A stretch of DNA of 64,000 nucleotides from Fodinibacter sp963763015 (lineage in GTDB: Bacteria; Actinomycetota; Actinomycetes; Actinomycetales; Dermatophilaceae): positions 106,460-170,459 of the forward strand of contig CAVXML010000010.1 in assembly GCA_963763015.1 (NCBI GenBank), written 5' to 3'. Positions 35,627 to 44,226 of the stretch are shown piece after piece. The translations under genes were made by a program, and so were the position numbers. Position 1 is the first letter of the stretch. Each line of letters starts with the position of its first letter. Under the pieces are notes generated by a model. The model made no database searches, was not told where the DNA came from, and saw only the letters and a list, made by a program, of their open reading frames with translations.

Positions 35627-37080
35627 CAGGACTCCTGGTCGGTGGTGGTCGTTCGGGGGTGGTCGTCGTGGACAGCCAGCGCGTCGATGACGCCTGACAG
35701 GTTGCCCAGCTGCGCGGTGATGGCGTCCCGGCGCGCAGCGAGTGTATGCACCTCGGCACGGGCTCGCTCGACGGCGGCCTGCGCCTCCGCCCGCACCGCG
35801 TCGGCCCGCTGGCGGGCCTCCTCCGAGGCCTTCATGATCTCGGCCCGGGCGGCCCGGTGGTACTCATGGGCCTCGCGGTGCATCCGCTCGACGTCCTCGG
35901 CTGCCCGCTGGCGCACGAGGCGGGCTCCGAGCTCCGCCTCCGCCAGCCGCCGGTCCGCGCGCTCCCGCGCCTCGGCCTCGCGCGCCGTCGCCTCCGCAAC
36001 CATGCGCTCGGACTCCCGACCGGCGGCCTCGCGGGTGCGGGCGGCGTCGGCCAGGGCCTCGGCCAGCACCGCCTCCGCCTGCTCGCGCATCCGGGTCGAC
36101 TCCGACTCGGCCTCGGCCAGCCGGTCCCGGCTCTTCGCCGTCGCGCTGCCGAGCAGCGTCTCCACCCGATGCCGGTGGCTCCGCGTGCGGTCCGCGAGCT
36201 CCTGGTGGTGGGCGTGCGCCCGCTCCGCGGCATCCGCCTCGGCCCGCGCGAGGATGTCGCGGACGGTCCCCTGCGCCCAGGCCAGGTGGGCCTCGGCCGT
36301 GGCCATCATGGTGGCGGCCTCCTCCTCGGCCCCGGCGGCGATCCCGGCGGCGCGGTCCCGCGACGACGTCAGGAGCTCCTCGGCCTCGGCCCGTGACGCC
36401 TCGTCCCGCGCGACGACCTCGGCGAGCCGTGCCGACACCTCCGCGTCAGCAGCACCCCGGTGGCCCGCGGCATACTCCTCCGTCTCCCGGCGCAGGACCT
36501 CGAGCTCCGTGAGCGTCGAGGCCCGGACGGCGGCCAGCTCTGTGGTGACCGCCTCGCGCTCGGCGTCCCACCGCTCCTGGTGCGCCTGCTCCTCCCGGGC
36601 GAGGCGGGCGAGGATCGCGTCGTGGTGGGTCCGTGCCTCGTCGAGGAGGGCGTCCGCGGCCGCCTGCGCATCATTGACCCTGGCCTGCGCCTGCTCCTCG
36701 GCCACCGCGACCGCCTCGTCGCTCGCCTTGGTGGCCCGGGCCCGGAGCAGGGCCGCCTGGTCGGCGGCATCCGCCAGCATGATCTCGACCTCTGCACGGG
36801 TCTCCTCGAGGCGCCGGTCGGCCTCCTCACGGGCCGCGTTGAGCGTGGCCTGAACCTCCGCGAGCTCGTGGGCCGCCGCCTGCGTCTCGGCGCGCAGCCG
36901 AAACGCCTCCGCCCGTGCCTGGCTGACCTCCTGGTTGGCGTCGACCCGCAGCTGGTCCGCCAGGGACTGCGCCCTCGTGAGCAGCGAGAGCGCCTCGTCG
37001 GCAGGGCCCGCGGGCGTCATGACGTCCGCGTCCTCTGCGTGCGCCTCGCGCGTGGACCCGTCAGACACGGGCTTCATCAT
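35626..37080 (-). CDS. Long coiled-coil protein (Scy/FilP-like), paired with DivIVA-domain protein
   Basis: 484 residues, almost wholly an Ala/Glu/Arg-rich coiled coil (about 30-455) with no DivIVA N-terminal motif. The C-terminus contains AARRDAITAQLGNLSGVIDAL, matching the motif in its downstream partner, so the two are distant paralogues. I take ATG 37080 (MMKPVSD); ATG 37020 (MTPAGPADEALS) is an equally plausible start just before the first heptads, and the frame continues upstream to 37209. Likely a cytoskeletal or polar scaffold protein by composition; function unproven. Divergent from metK. Confidence 0.75.
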   Translation of the reverse strand: MMKPVSDGSTREAHAEDADVMTPAGPADEALSLLTRAQSLADQLRVDANQEVSQARAEAFRLRAETQAAAHELAEVQATLNAAREEADRRLEETRAEVEIMLADAADQAALLRARATKASDEAVAVAEEQAQARVNDAQAAADALLDEARTHHDAILARLAREEQAHQERWDAEREAVTTELAAVRASTLTELEVLRRETEEYAAGHRGAADAEVSARLAEVVARDEASRAEAEELLTSSRDRAAGIAAGAEEEAATMMATAEAHLAWAQGTVRDILARAEADAAERAHAHHQELADRTRSHRHRVETLLGSATAKSRDRLAEAESESTRMREQAEAVLAEALADAARTREAAGRESERMVAEATAREAEARERADRRLAEAELGARLVRQRAAEDVERMHREAHEYHRAARAEIMKASEEARQRADAVRAEAQAAVERARAEVHTLAARRDAITAQLGNLSGVIDALAVHDDHPRTTTTDQES

Positions 37081-37134
37081 CTCAGACGCCGGGGCCTGCG
37101 CCGGACGGAGTTCTCGGTGGCACGGAGGCACCGG

Positions 37135-37140
37135 TAGATT
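37135..37140 (+). promoter_or_regulatory. Probable -10 box (TAGATT) of metK
   Basis: TAGATT gives a predicted start near 37147 and a leader of about 53 nt. That leader carries a strong GAAGGAG (37187-37193) six bases before GTG 37200. It is too short for a known S-adenosylmethionine riboswitch. Confidence 0.45.
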
Positions 37141-37199
37141 GGCGGCGCTCATCGCGGTCCCAGCCGTGGAGGGTTCCCCGTCAGCCGAAGGAGTTCCGC

Positions 37200-38420
37200 G
37201 TGTCCGCACGCCTCTTCACGTCCGAGTCCGTCACCGAGGGTCACCCGGACAAGATCTGCGACCAGATCTCCGACGCCATCCTCGACGCGATGCTCGCGCA
37301 GGACCCCGGCAGCCGCGTCGCCGTCGAGACGATGGTGACCACGGGGCTCGTGCACGTCGCCGGGGAGGTCACCACCGAGGCCTACGTCGAGATCCCCAAG
37401 ATCGTGCGCGACACCGTCCTCGCCATCGGGTACGACAGCTCGACGAAGGGCTTCGACGGCGCCTCCTGCGGGGTGAGCGCCTCGATCGGCCAGCAGAGCC
37501 CGGACATCGCCCAGGGCGTCGACACCGCGGTCGAGAGCCGCACCGGCGGCGTCGACCCACTCGACAAGCAGGGTGCGGGCGACCAGGGCCTGATGTTCGG
37601 CTACGCGTGCGACGACACCCCCGAGCTGATGCCCCTTCCCATCTTCCTCGCCCACCGGCTCGCCGAGCGCCTCACCGCCGTCCGCAAGGCCGGTGAGATC
37701 CCCTACCTGCGCCCCGACGGCAAGACGCAGGTCACCATCGAGTACGACGGTGCGCGCCCCGTGCGGCTCGACACGGTGGTCCTCTCGACGCAGCACGCGT
37801 CCGACGTCTCGCTCACCGACCTCCTGGCTCCCGACATCGAGCACCACGTCATCCGGCCCGTGCTCGAGGAGCTGGCCGACCGCGGGACCGACCTCGGGGT
37901 CTCGGGCCACCGCTCACTCATCAACCCCACCGGCCGCTTCGAGATCGGTGGCCCGATGGGGGATGCCGGGCTCACCGGCCGCAAGATCATCGTCGACACC
38001 TACGGTGGCATGGCACGGCACGGGGGCGGTGCGTTCTCCGGCAAGGACCCGAGCAAGGTCGACCGCTCCGGGGCGTACGCCATGCGGTGGGTCGCGAAGA
38101 ACGTCGTCGCCGCGGGTCTCGCCCGACGCTGTGAGGTGCAGGTCGCGTACGCGATCGGCAAGGCGCAGCCGGTGGGCCTGTACGTCGAGACCTTCGACAC
38201 CGAGACGGTCCCGGTCCACAGCATCCAGACGGCCATCACCGAGGTCTTCGACCTCCGCCCACTGGCCATCGTCGAGGAGCTGGACCTGCTCCGTCCCATC
38301 TACAAGGCGACGGCGGCGTACGGCCACTTCGGGCGCACGGTGGCGGAAGGCGTCGACAAGCCGTTCACGTGGGAGCGCACCGACCGCGTCGAGGCGCTGC
38401 AGCGCGCCGCGCACCGCTGA
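37200..38420 (+). CDS. metK: S-adenosylmethionine synthetase
   Basis: 406 residues. Makes S-adenosylmethionine from methionine and ATP. Family signatures: TSESVTEGHPDKICDQISDAILDA at the start, GAGDQGLMFGYACDDTPELMP, GGAFSGKDPSKVDRSGAYAMRWVAKN and the KPFTWE end. The length is normal. A strong GAAGGAG precedes GTG 37200. Followed by a 12-bp-stem hairpin before priA, so probably monocistronic. Confidence 0.98.
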   Translation: MSARLFTSESVTEGHPDKICDQISDAILDAMLAQDPGSRVAVETMVTTGLVHVAGEVTTEAYVEIPKIVRDTVLAIGYDSSTKGFDGASCGVSASIGQQSPDIAQGVDTAVESRTGGVDPLDKQGAGDQGLMFGYACDDTPELMPLPIFLAHRLAERLTAVRKAGEIPYLRPDGKTQVTIEYDGARPVRLDTVVLSTQHASDVSLTDLLAPDIEHHVIRPVLEELADRGTDLGVSGHRSLINPTGRFEIGGPMGDAGLTGRKIIVDTYGGMARHGGGAFSGKDPSKVDRSGAYAMRWVAKNVVAAGLARRCEVQVAYAIGKAQPVGLYVETFDTETVPVHSIQTAITEVFDLRPLAIVEELDLLRPIYKATAAYGHFGRTVAEGVDKPFTWERTDRVEALQRAAHR

Positions 38421-38433
38421 CCCGTCGTCCACA

Positions 38434-38472
38434 GTCGAGCCCGCCGCCCTCCCCGGGGTCGGTGGGCTCGAC
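38434..38472 (+). terminator. Terminator hairpin of metK abutting the priA promoter
   Basis: Stem 38434-38445 (GTCGAGCCCGCC) pairs with 38461-38472 (GGTGGGCTCGAC), 12 bp with one G-U and a 15-nt loop. It is followed immediately by TAGTTT, which serves as a short U-rich run and also as the -10 box for priA. Confidence 0.7.
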
Positions 38473-38478
38473 TAGTTT
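38473..38478 (+). promoter_or_regulatory. Probable leaderless promoter -10 box (TAGTTT) of priA
   Basis: TAGTTT is 7 nt from GTG 38486. It begins on the base after the metK hairpin ends. No ribosome-binding site is present. Confidence 0.55.
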
Positions 38479-38485
38479 CGAGGGC

Positions 38486-40549
38486 GTGACGGCGGGCGCG
38501 GAGACGGGCGGGGAGCAGCTGGCCCTGCTCACCCCCCGTCCGGTCGTTCGCCGCCCTCGCCGCCTTGCCGGCGATGACCCCACGACGGCCCACCTGCCGG
38601 TCGCGGTGGTCCAGGTGGACACCGGGCTGGCGCATCTCGACCGCCCCTTCGAGTACACCGTGCCCGAGTCGATGACGGAGACGGCCCAGCCGGGGGTCAG
38701 GGTCAAGGTGCGCTTCGCCGGCCAGGACCTCGACGGGTTCGTCCTCGATCGCCGCGCAGCGGCCGACCACCTCGGGCGACTGAGCCCGCTGCGGAAGGTG
38801 GTCTCGCCGGAGCGGGTCCTCCTGCCGGAGGTCCTGCGCTCGGCTCGCGCGGTCGCCGACCGGTATGCCGGCTCGCTCGGCGACGTGCTGCGGCTCGCCG
38901 TGCCCCCTCGCCACGCGGCCGCCGAGAAGGCGCTCGCGAGCGACCCTCCGGTGCCCCCGTCGCTGCCGGAGCGGGCGCCCGGGGCCTGGGCCCCGTACGC
39001 CGCGGGGCCGGCCTTCCTGGCCCATCTCACCGACGGCGGTGCCCCGGCGGCCTCCGCGCTCGTGCTCCCCTCGACGGCCCCCCCGACGGACTGGCCGGTC
39101 CTCCTCGCCGAGGCGGCCCGGGCCGCGGTCGAGGGCGGTCGCGGTGCCATCGTGGTGGTGCCCGACCACCGCGACGTCGTGCGCGTCGAGACGGCCATCG
39201 TCGCAGTGCTGGGAGCGGGCAGGCACACCCGCCTCACCGCGGACCAGGGACCGCAGGCGCGCTACACGGCGTACCTCAAGGCACTGCGCGGGCACGCCCA
39301 GGTGGTCGTGGGGACGAGGGCGGCCGCCTTCGCCCCGGTGCGCGACCTGGGGCTGCTCGCCTGGTGGGACGACGGGGACGACCTCCTCGAGGAGCCGCGG
39401 GCCCCCTACCCGCACGTCCGGGAGGTCGTCCTGGCCCGGGCCGCCGTCGAGAACGCGGCGGTGCTGAGCGCGGGGTTCACCCGGACGGTCGCCGTCGCCG
39501 ACCTCGTCGAGCGGCAGGTGCTCCGGCCGGTGGAGGCGTCGCGCGCCGAGGTGCGCCGCGCCTCGCCCTCGGTGCACGTTGCCGGTGAGGGACACGACCG
39601 GTCCCTTGATCCCGCGGCGGTGGCGGCGCACCTTCCCACCTCCGCATGGCGCACGGCGAAGGAGGCCCTCGGCCGGGGGGCTGTGCTCGTCCAGGTGCCT
39701 CGGCGTGGCTACCTCCCGTCTCTCTCCTGCCAGGAGTGCCGTCGGCCAGCCCGGTGCCCGGTGTGTTCGGGGCCCCTCGGACTCTCGGGACCCCAGGGGC
39801 CGCCGTCCTGCCGCTGGTGCGGTCGGGTCGAGACGGCGTTTCGCTGCCCGGCCTGTGCCGGAACGAAGCTGCGGTCCTCGGTGGTGGGTGCGCGACGCAC
39901 CGCGGAGGAGCTGGGGCGTGCCTTTCCCGGCATCCCCGTCGAGCGTTCGGGCGCCGGAACGGTCCTGGATGCCGTCGCGGCCGGCCCGCGGCTCGTCGTG
40001 TCGACCCCCGGTGCGGAGCCGCTGGCGCCCGGTGGCTACGCGGCTGCGCTCCTCCTCGACGCGTGGGCCCTCCTGGAGCGGCCCAGCCTGACCGCGGGCG
40101 AGGAGTCCCTTCGGCGCTGGCTCGCCGCGGCCGCCCTCGTCCGGCCGGCCGGTGACGGAGGTCGGGTCGTGCTCGCCGGGGCTCCGACCGAGGTCACGCT
40201 CCCCGCGGTCGAGGCCCTCGTGCGCTGGGACCCGGCATGGTTCGCCGCCCGCGAGCTCGCCGAACGCCGCGAGCTCTCGCTCCCACCGGCCAGCCGGACG
40301 GCGGTGCTCACCGGCAGCCGCTCGGCCCTCGAGACCGCCGTCGCCGAGCTGACCCTGCCGCATCCCGCAGCAGTCCTCGGCCCGCTGCCCCACGGCACCG
40401 ACGGGCGGTGGCGGACCATCCTCACCGTGCCACTGCCGCAGGGTCCACAGCTCACCCGCGAGCTGGCGGCGCTGAGGGCGAGGGCCTCGGCCCGCAAGGA
40501 CCCTGACGCGGTGTCCGTGCGAGTCGACGCCCCCGACCCCACGGCCTGA
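38486..40549 (+). CDS. priA: Primosomal protein N' (PriA), helicase-degenerate actinobacterial form
   Basis: 687 residues. The N-terminal 3'-OH-binding domain (AVVQVDTGLAHLDRPFEYTVPE) and the zinc cluster (SCQECRRPARCPVCSG, SCRWCG, FRCPACAG; eight cysteines) are present. The ATPase is eroded: no Walker A GxxGSGKT is found where expected (VLPSTAPPTDWPVLLAEAAR) and the DEEH box is replaced by WWDDGDD. This matches other actinobacterial PriA proteins, annotated as lacking helicase function. It probably works as a replication-restart platform rather than a motor. GTG 38486 chosen from the leaderless promoter; the frame opens earlier. Confidence 0.92.
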   Translation: MTAGAETGGEQLALLTPRPVVRRPRRLAGDDPTTAHLPVAVVQVDTGLAHLDRPFEYTVPESMTETAQPGVRVKVRFAGQDLDGFVLDRRAAADHLGRLSPLRKVVSPERVLLPEVLRSARAVADRYAGSLGDVLRLAVPPRHAAAEKALASDPPVPPSLPERAPGAWAPYAAGPAFLAHLTDGGAPAASALVLPSTAPPTDWPVLLAEAARAAVEGGRGAIVVVPDHRDVVRVETAIVAVLGAGRHTRLTADQGPQARYTAYLKALRGHAQVVVGTRAAAFAPVRDLGLLAWWDDGDDLLEEPRAPYPHVREVVLARAAVENAAVLSAGFTRTVAVADLVERQVLRPVEASRAEVRRASPSVHVAGEGHDRSLDPAAVAAHLPTSAWRTAKEALGRGAVLVQVPRRGYLPSLSCQECRRPARCPVCSGPLGLSGPQGPPSCRWCGRVETAFRCPACAGTKLRSSVVGARRTAEELGRAFPGIPVERSGAGTVLDAVAAGPRLVVSTPGAEPLAPGGYAAALLLDAWALLERPSLTAGEESLRRWLAAAALVRPAGDGGRVVLAGAPTEVTLPAVEALVRWDPAWFAARELAERRELSLPPASRTAVLTGSRSALETAVAELTLPHPAAVLGPLPHGTDGRWRTILTVPLPQGPQLTRELAALRARASARKDPDAVSVRVDAPDPTA

Positions 40550-40569
40550 CCGCCACGGTCGCCGGCACC

Positions 40570-40575
40570 TAGACT
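40570..40575 (+). promoter_or_regulatory. Probable leaderless promoter -10 box (TAGACT) of def-fmt-rsmB
   Basis: TAGACT ends 6 nt before GTG 40582 in the 32-bp gap after priA. Confidence 0.55.
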
Positions 40576-40581
40576 CCCCGC

Positions 40582-41124
40582 GTGAGCGTGACCCCCATCC
40601 GCCTGTTCGGCGACCCGGTGCTGCGCACACCGGCGGAGCCGGTCGTCGACTTCGACGCCGAGCTGCGCCGCCTCGTCGCCGACCTCACGGACACCATGCT
40701 GGATGCCGGGGGTGCCGGTCTCGCGGCCCCGCAGCTCGGCGTGGGGCTGCGGGTGTTCACGTACTGCGTCGACGGGGTGGTCGGGCACCTCGTCAACCCC
40801 GAGCTCAGCCTGGGCGACGAGCAGGAGACGGGTTCCGAGGGGTGCCTGTCCTTTCCCGGCCTGCGGTTCGACACCCCGCGTGCGGTGCACGTGGTCGCGC
40901 GCGGACGCAACACCGTCGGCGAGCCGGTGCTGCTCGAGGGCACCCGCCTGCTCGCGCGGGCGGTGCAGCACGAGACCGACCACCTCGACGGCATCCTGTT
41001 CGTCGACCGGCTGGACCCGGAGGAGCGCCGGCAGGCCATGCGTGTCGTCCGCGAGACCGACTGGGGCGCGGCCCCCCCGCAGGTGAAGGTGAGCCCGCAC
41101 GCCGGCTCGTTCGGGCGTCGCTGA
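40582..41124 (+). CDS. def: Peptide deformylase
   Basis: 180-residue metallohydrolase removing the formyl group from nascent proteins. The three signature motifs are present: GAGLAAPQLGV (GxGLAAPQ), EGCLSFPG (EGCLS, metal-binding Cys) and QHETDHLDG (HExxH with two metal His and catalytic Glu). It is functionally matched to the next gene, fmt, which adds the formyl group to initiator tRNA; one base separates them. Confidence 0.97.
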   Translation: MSVTPIRLFGDPVLRTPAEPVVDFDAELRRLVADLTDTMLDAGGAGLAAPQLGVGLRVFTYCVDGVVGHLVNPELSLGDEQETGSEGCLSFPGLRFDTPRAVHVVARGRNTVGEPVLLEGTRLLARAVQHETDHLDGILFVDRLDPEERRQAMRVVRETDWGAAPPQVKVSPHAGSFGRR

Positions 41125-41125
41125 C

Positions 41126-42067
41126 ATGCGGCTCGTCGTGGCCGGCACCCCGCAGACCGCGGTTCCGTCGCTGCGCGCGCTGCTGGAGTCCCGGCACGAG
41201 GTCGTCGCCGTCGTGACCCGACCGGACTCCCGGGCGGGTAGGGGTCGCACGCTCGCGCCCTCGCCGGTCAAGCAGGTCGCGCTCGAGCACGGCCTCGAGG
41301 TGCTGACGCCACCCACCCCCCGCGACGCGGTGTTCATCGCGCAGCTGACGGAGATCGCGCCCGACTGCTGCCCCGTCGTCGCGTACGGGGCGCTGGTGCC
41401 CCGGGCAGCGCTCGACGTGCCCGCCCACGGATGGGTGAACCTGCACTTCTCCCTGCTGCCGGCCTGGCGGGGTGCCGCCCCCGTGCAGCGCGCGCTCATG
41501 GCCGGCGACGATGTCACCGGCGCGACCACCTTCGTGCTCGAGGAGGGTCTCGACACCGGGCCCGTGCTCGGAACCCTCACCGAGACGGTGCGCCCGGACG
41601 ACACCGCCGGCACCCTGCTCGACCGGCTGTCCGTGGCCGGCGCCGGCCTGCTCGTCGCGACGATGGACGGCCTCGCCGACGGCTCGCTGCACGCCGTGCC
41701 GCAGCCGGCGGAAGGCGTCAGCCTGGCGCCGAAGCTCACCACGGAGGAGGCCAGGGTCCGCTGGCAGCTCCCGGCCCACGTCGTCGACCGTCAGGTGCGC
41801 GGCTGCACCCCGTCGCCGGGCGCCTGGAGCACCTTCCGCGGCGACCGGCTCAAGGTCGGACCGGTGGGGATGCCGTCCGGGTCCCTGTCCAGCGGCGTCG
41901 CCCTCGAGCCGGGCGAGCTGCATGCCACCAAGCACGAGGTGTTCGTCGGGACGGGGTCGAGTGCCGTCGAGCTGCGCGAGGTGGGCCCCCACGGCCGGAA
42001 GCCCATGACGGCGGCCGACTGGGCGCGCGGCATCCGCATCGTGCCGGGGGAGCGCCTCGGTGAGTGA
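41126..42067 (+). CDS. fmt: Methionyl-tRNA formyltransferase
   Basis: 313 residues. Transfers a formyl group from 10-formyl-tetrahydrofolate to Met-tRNA(fMet). The formyltransferase core contains WVNLHFSLLPAWRGAAPVQRAL, with catalytic Asn and His, and the Asp of LEEGLDTGPVLG. The C-terminal OB-like tRNA-binding domain starts near RWQLPAHVVDRQVRGCTPSPGAW. Overlaps rsmB by 8 bp. def-fmt-rsmB is a common translation/ribosome-maturation operon. Confidence 0.97.
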   Translation: MRLVVAGTPQTAVPSLRALLESRHEVVAVVTRPDSRAGRGRTLAPSPVKQVALEHGLEVLTPPTPRDAVFIAQLTEIAPDCCPVVAYGALVPRAALDVPAHGWVNLHFSLLPAWRGAAPVQRALMAGDDVTGATTFVLEEGLDTGPVLGTLTETVRPDDTAGTLLDRLSVAGAGLLVATMDGLADGSLHAVPQPAEGVSLAPKLTTEEARVRWQLPAHVVDRQVRGCTPSPGAWSTFRGDRLKVGPVGMPSGSLSSGVALEPGELHATKHEVFVGTGSSAVELREVGPHGRKPMTAADWARGIRIVPGERLGE

Positions 42068-43556
42068 GCACGGGAAGAGCGAGGGGCGCCGACCCGGCGG
42101 GCGGCAGGGGCCTCGCCGCCGCAGTGCGACCGCTCCCTCCGCGCGCACCCGCCGGGCGGAGCCGACCCGGTTCGCGGCCTTCACGCTGATGCGGGCCGTC
42201 GCCGACGGGGCCTACGCCAACCTCGAGATGCCGGCCATCCTGCGCCGGCACCGGCTCGAGGGCCGCGACGCCGCGTTCGCCACCGAGCTGGCCTTCGGCA
42301 CCATCCGGTGGCAGGGCTTCTACGACGTCGTGGTCGCCGAGGCGGCCGGCCGGCCCACCACGCGGATCGACCCTGAGGTGCTGGACGTGCTGCGGCTCGG
42401 GGCCCACCAGCTGCTCGGGATGCGCGTCGCCACCCACGCCGCAGCCGACCAGACGGTGGGCCTGGCCAAGGTGGTCGCCGGTGCCGGTGCCAGCGGCTTC
42501 GTCAACGCCGTGATGCGGCGGATCAGCGAACGACGACTCGAGGAGTGGCGTGCGGCGGTGGTGCCGGACGGGGGCGGAGCCGCGGCGCTCGCCGTGCGGC
42601 ACAGCCACCCCGAGTGGGTCGTCACCGCGCTGCGGGCGGCGCTGCTCGGGCACGGCAGGGCCAGCGCGGCGACCATCGACGCAGAGCTCGAGGCGCTGCT
42701 GACGGTGGACAACGACCCGCCGTCGGTGCACGTCGTGGCCCGGCCCGGGCTGACCACCGTCGAGGAGCTGTGCGCGTCGGACGGCACACGACCCAGTCGC
42801 ACCTCGCCGGTCGGCGTGGTGCTCGGTGCCGGCGACCCCGGCGGCATCCCGGCGGTGCGGGACGGCCGGGCAGCGGTGCAGGACGAGGGGTCCCAGCTCG
42901 TCGCACTGGCCATGGCGGCGGCCTCGACCTCGCCCGACCTCCCCATGCGGTGGCTGGACCTGTGTTCGGGGCCCGGTGGGAAGGCCGGAGTCCTCGGCGG
43001 CCTGGCCGTGGCGGCCGGCGCCGACCTGGTGGCCACCGAGGTGAGCCCTCACCGCGCCGACCTCGTCCGCTCGACGCTGCGTGCGCTCGACCGTCACGCC
43101 CGGGGGCTGGGTCGCAGCATCGAGGTGCGCACGGCCGACGGCCGCGAGGTCGGTGCGGAGGAGCCGGCTACGTACGCCAGGGTGCTCGTCGACGTGCCGT
43201 GCACCGGGCTCGGGGCCATGCGGAGGCGGCCCGAGGCGCGGTGGCGCCGCCAGCCGTCCGACGTCGCCGGGCTCGCGCCGCTGCAGCGGGCGCTGCTCGC
43301 GTCGGCCCTGGACGCCGTCGCGCCCGGCGGGGTCGTGGGGTACGCCACGTGCAGCCCGCACGTGGCCGAGACCCGGTTCGTGGTCGGCGACGTGCTCAAG
43401 AAGAGGTCGGACGTCGACGTCGTGGACGCCCGGCCGCTGTTCACCGATGCCGCCGGTCTGCCTCTCGACGGTCTCGGCGACGGGCCCTTCGTCCAGCTCT
43501 GGCCCCACGTGCACGGCACGGACGCGATGTTCTTCGCGCTCCTGCGGCGTCGTTAG
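42060..43556 (+). CDS. rsmB: 16S rRNA m5C967 methyltransferase RsmB
   Basis: 498-residue SAM-dependent RNA methyltransferase. A NusB-like N-terminal domain (about 40-170: LMRAVADGAYANLEMPAILRRH) precedes the catalytic domain. SAM binding is at WLDLCSGPGGKAGVLG; the two motif cysteines are in VDVPCTGLGAMRRRPEARWRR and YATCSPHVAET. The basic N-terminal 40 residues are a low-complexity extension. GTG 42060 lies in fmt. The stop codon TAG is part of the -10 box of rpe. Confidence 0.95.
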   Translation: MSEHGKSEGRRPGGRQGPRRRSATAPSARTRRAEPTRFAAFTLMRAVADGAYANLEMPAILRRHRLEGRDAAFATELAFGTIRWQGFYDVVVAEAAGRPTTRIDPEVLDVLRLGAHQLLGMRVATHAAADQTVGLAKVVAGAGASGFVNAVMRRISERRLEEWRAAVVPDGGGAAALAVRHSHPEWVVTALRAALLGHGRASAATIDAELEALLTVDNDPPSVHVVARPGLTTVEELCASDGTRPSRTSPVGVVLGAGDPGGIPAVRDGRAAVQDEGSQLVALAMAAASTSPDLPMRWLDLCSGPGGKAGVLGGLAVAAGADLVATEVSPHRADLVRSTLRALDRHARGLGRSIEVRTADGREVGAEEPATYARVLVDVPCTGLGAMRRRPEARWRRQPSDVAGLAPLQRALLASALDAVAPGGVVGYATCSPHVAETRFVVGDVLKKRSDVDVVDARPLFTDAAGLPLDGLGDGPFVQLWPHVHGTDAMFFALLRRR

Positions 43557-43559
43557 GGT
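43554..43559 (+). promoter_or_regulatory. Probable leaderless promoter -10 box (TAGGGT) of rpe
   Basis: TAGGGT starts with the stop codon of rsmB and lies 7 nt before GTG 43567. It could let rpe be expressed independently of the def operon. Confidence 0.5.
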
Positions 43560-43566
43560 GGCCTTC

Positions 43567-44226
43567 GTGCAGATCTCGCCGTCCATCCTGTCCGCGGACT
43601 TCGCCAACCTGGAGCGCGACCTGCGTGCCGTCTCGAACGCGGACTGGGCGCACGTGGACGTCATGGACAACCACTTCGTCCCCAACCTGACGCTCGGGCT
43701 CCCGGTGGTCGAGGCGCTCGTGAGGGTGTCGCCCGTCCCGGTCGACTGCCACCTCATGATCGAGGACCCGGACCGGTGGGCGCCCGGGTACGCCGAGGCC
43801 GGTGCGAAGTCGGTGACCTTCCACGTGGAGGCGGTGACGGATGCCGTGGCGACCGCCCGCGCGATCCGTGCGGGGGGAGCGCGGGCCGCCTTCGCCGTCA
43901 AGCCGGCGACGCCCTTCGCGCCCTACGCGGGCCTGCTGCCCGAGGTCGACATGGTGCTCGTCATGACCGTCGAGCCGGGGTTCGGGGGGCAGTCCTTCCT
44001 GACCGACCAGCTGCCCAAGGTGCGCGAGGTGCGCGCGGCGGTGCGCCGGCACGGGGGCGAGGTGTGGGTGCAGGTCGACGGCGGTGTGTCGGCGGCGACC
44101 ATCGAGCAGTGCGCCGAGGCAGGGGCCGACGTCTTCGTCGCGGGTTCGGCGGTGTACGGCGTCGAGTCCGCGGCCGGGGCGGTGGAGGAGCTGCGGGCCC
44201 TTGCGCTGCAGCACGTCGCGCGGTGA
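43567..44226 (+). CDS. rpe: Ribulose-phosphate 3-epimerase
   Basis: 219-residue TIM-barrel epimerase interconverting ribulose 5-phosphate and xylulose 5-phosphate in the pentose phosphate and Calvin-type pathways. Signatures: QISPSILSADFANLERDL, AHVDVMDNHFVPNLTLG, DCHLMIEDPDRW, VMTVEPGFGGQSF and VQVDGGVSAATIEQCAEAGADVFVAGSAVYG, including the metal-binding His/Asp residues. GTG 43567 gives the family N-terminus. The stop overlaps the pentapeptide gene (GTGA). Confidence 0.97.
   Translation: MQISPSILSADFANLERDLRAVSNADWAHVDVMDNHFVPNLTLGLPVVEALVRVSPVPVDCHLMIEDPDRWAPGYAEAGAKSVTFHVEAVTDAVATARAIRAGGARAAFAVKPATPFAPYAGLLPEVDMVLVMTVEPGFGGQSFLTDQLPKVREVRAAVRRHGGEVWVQVDGGVSAATIEQCAEAGADVFVAGSAVYGVESAAGAVEELRALALQHVAR

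Noticed and set aside
37141..37199. S-adenosylmethionine riboswitch in the metK leader
   Set aside because: The leader is only about 53 nt and has none of the SAM-I/SAM-II conserved cores.
38300..40630. Open frame of 776 codons opposite priA
   Set aside because: Shadow with Arg/Gly-rich, domain-free translation.
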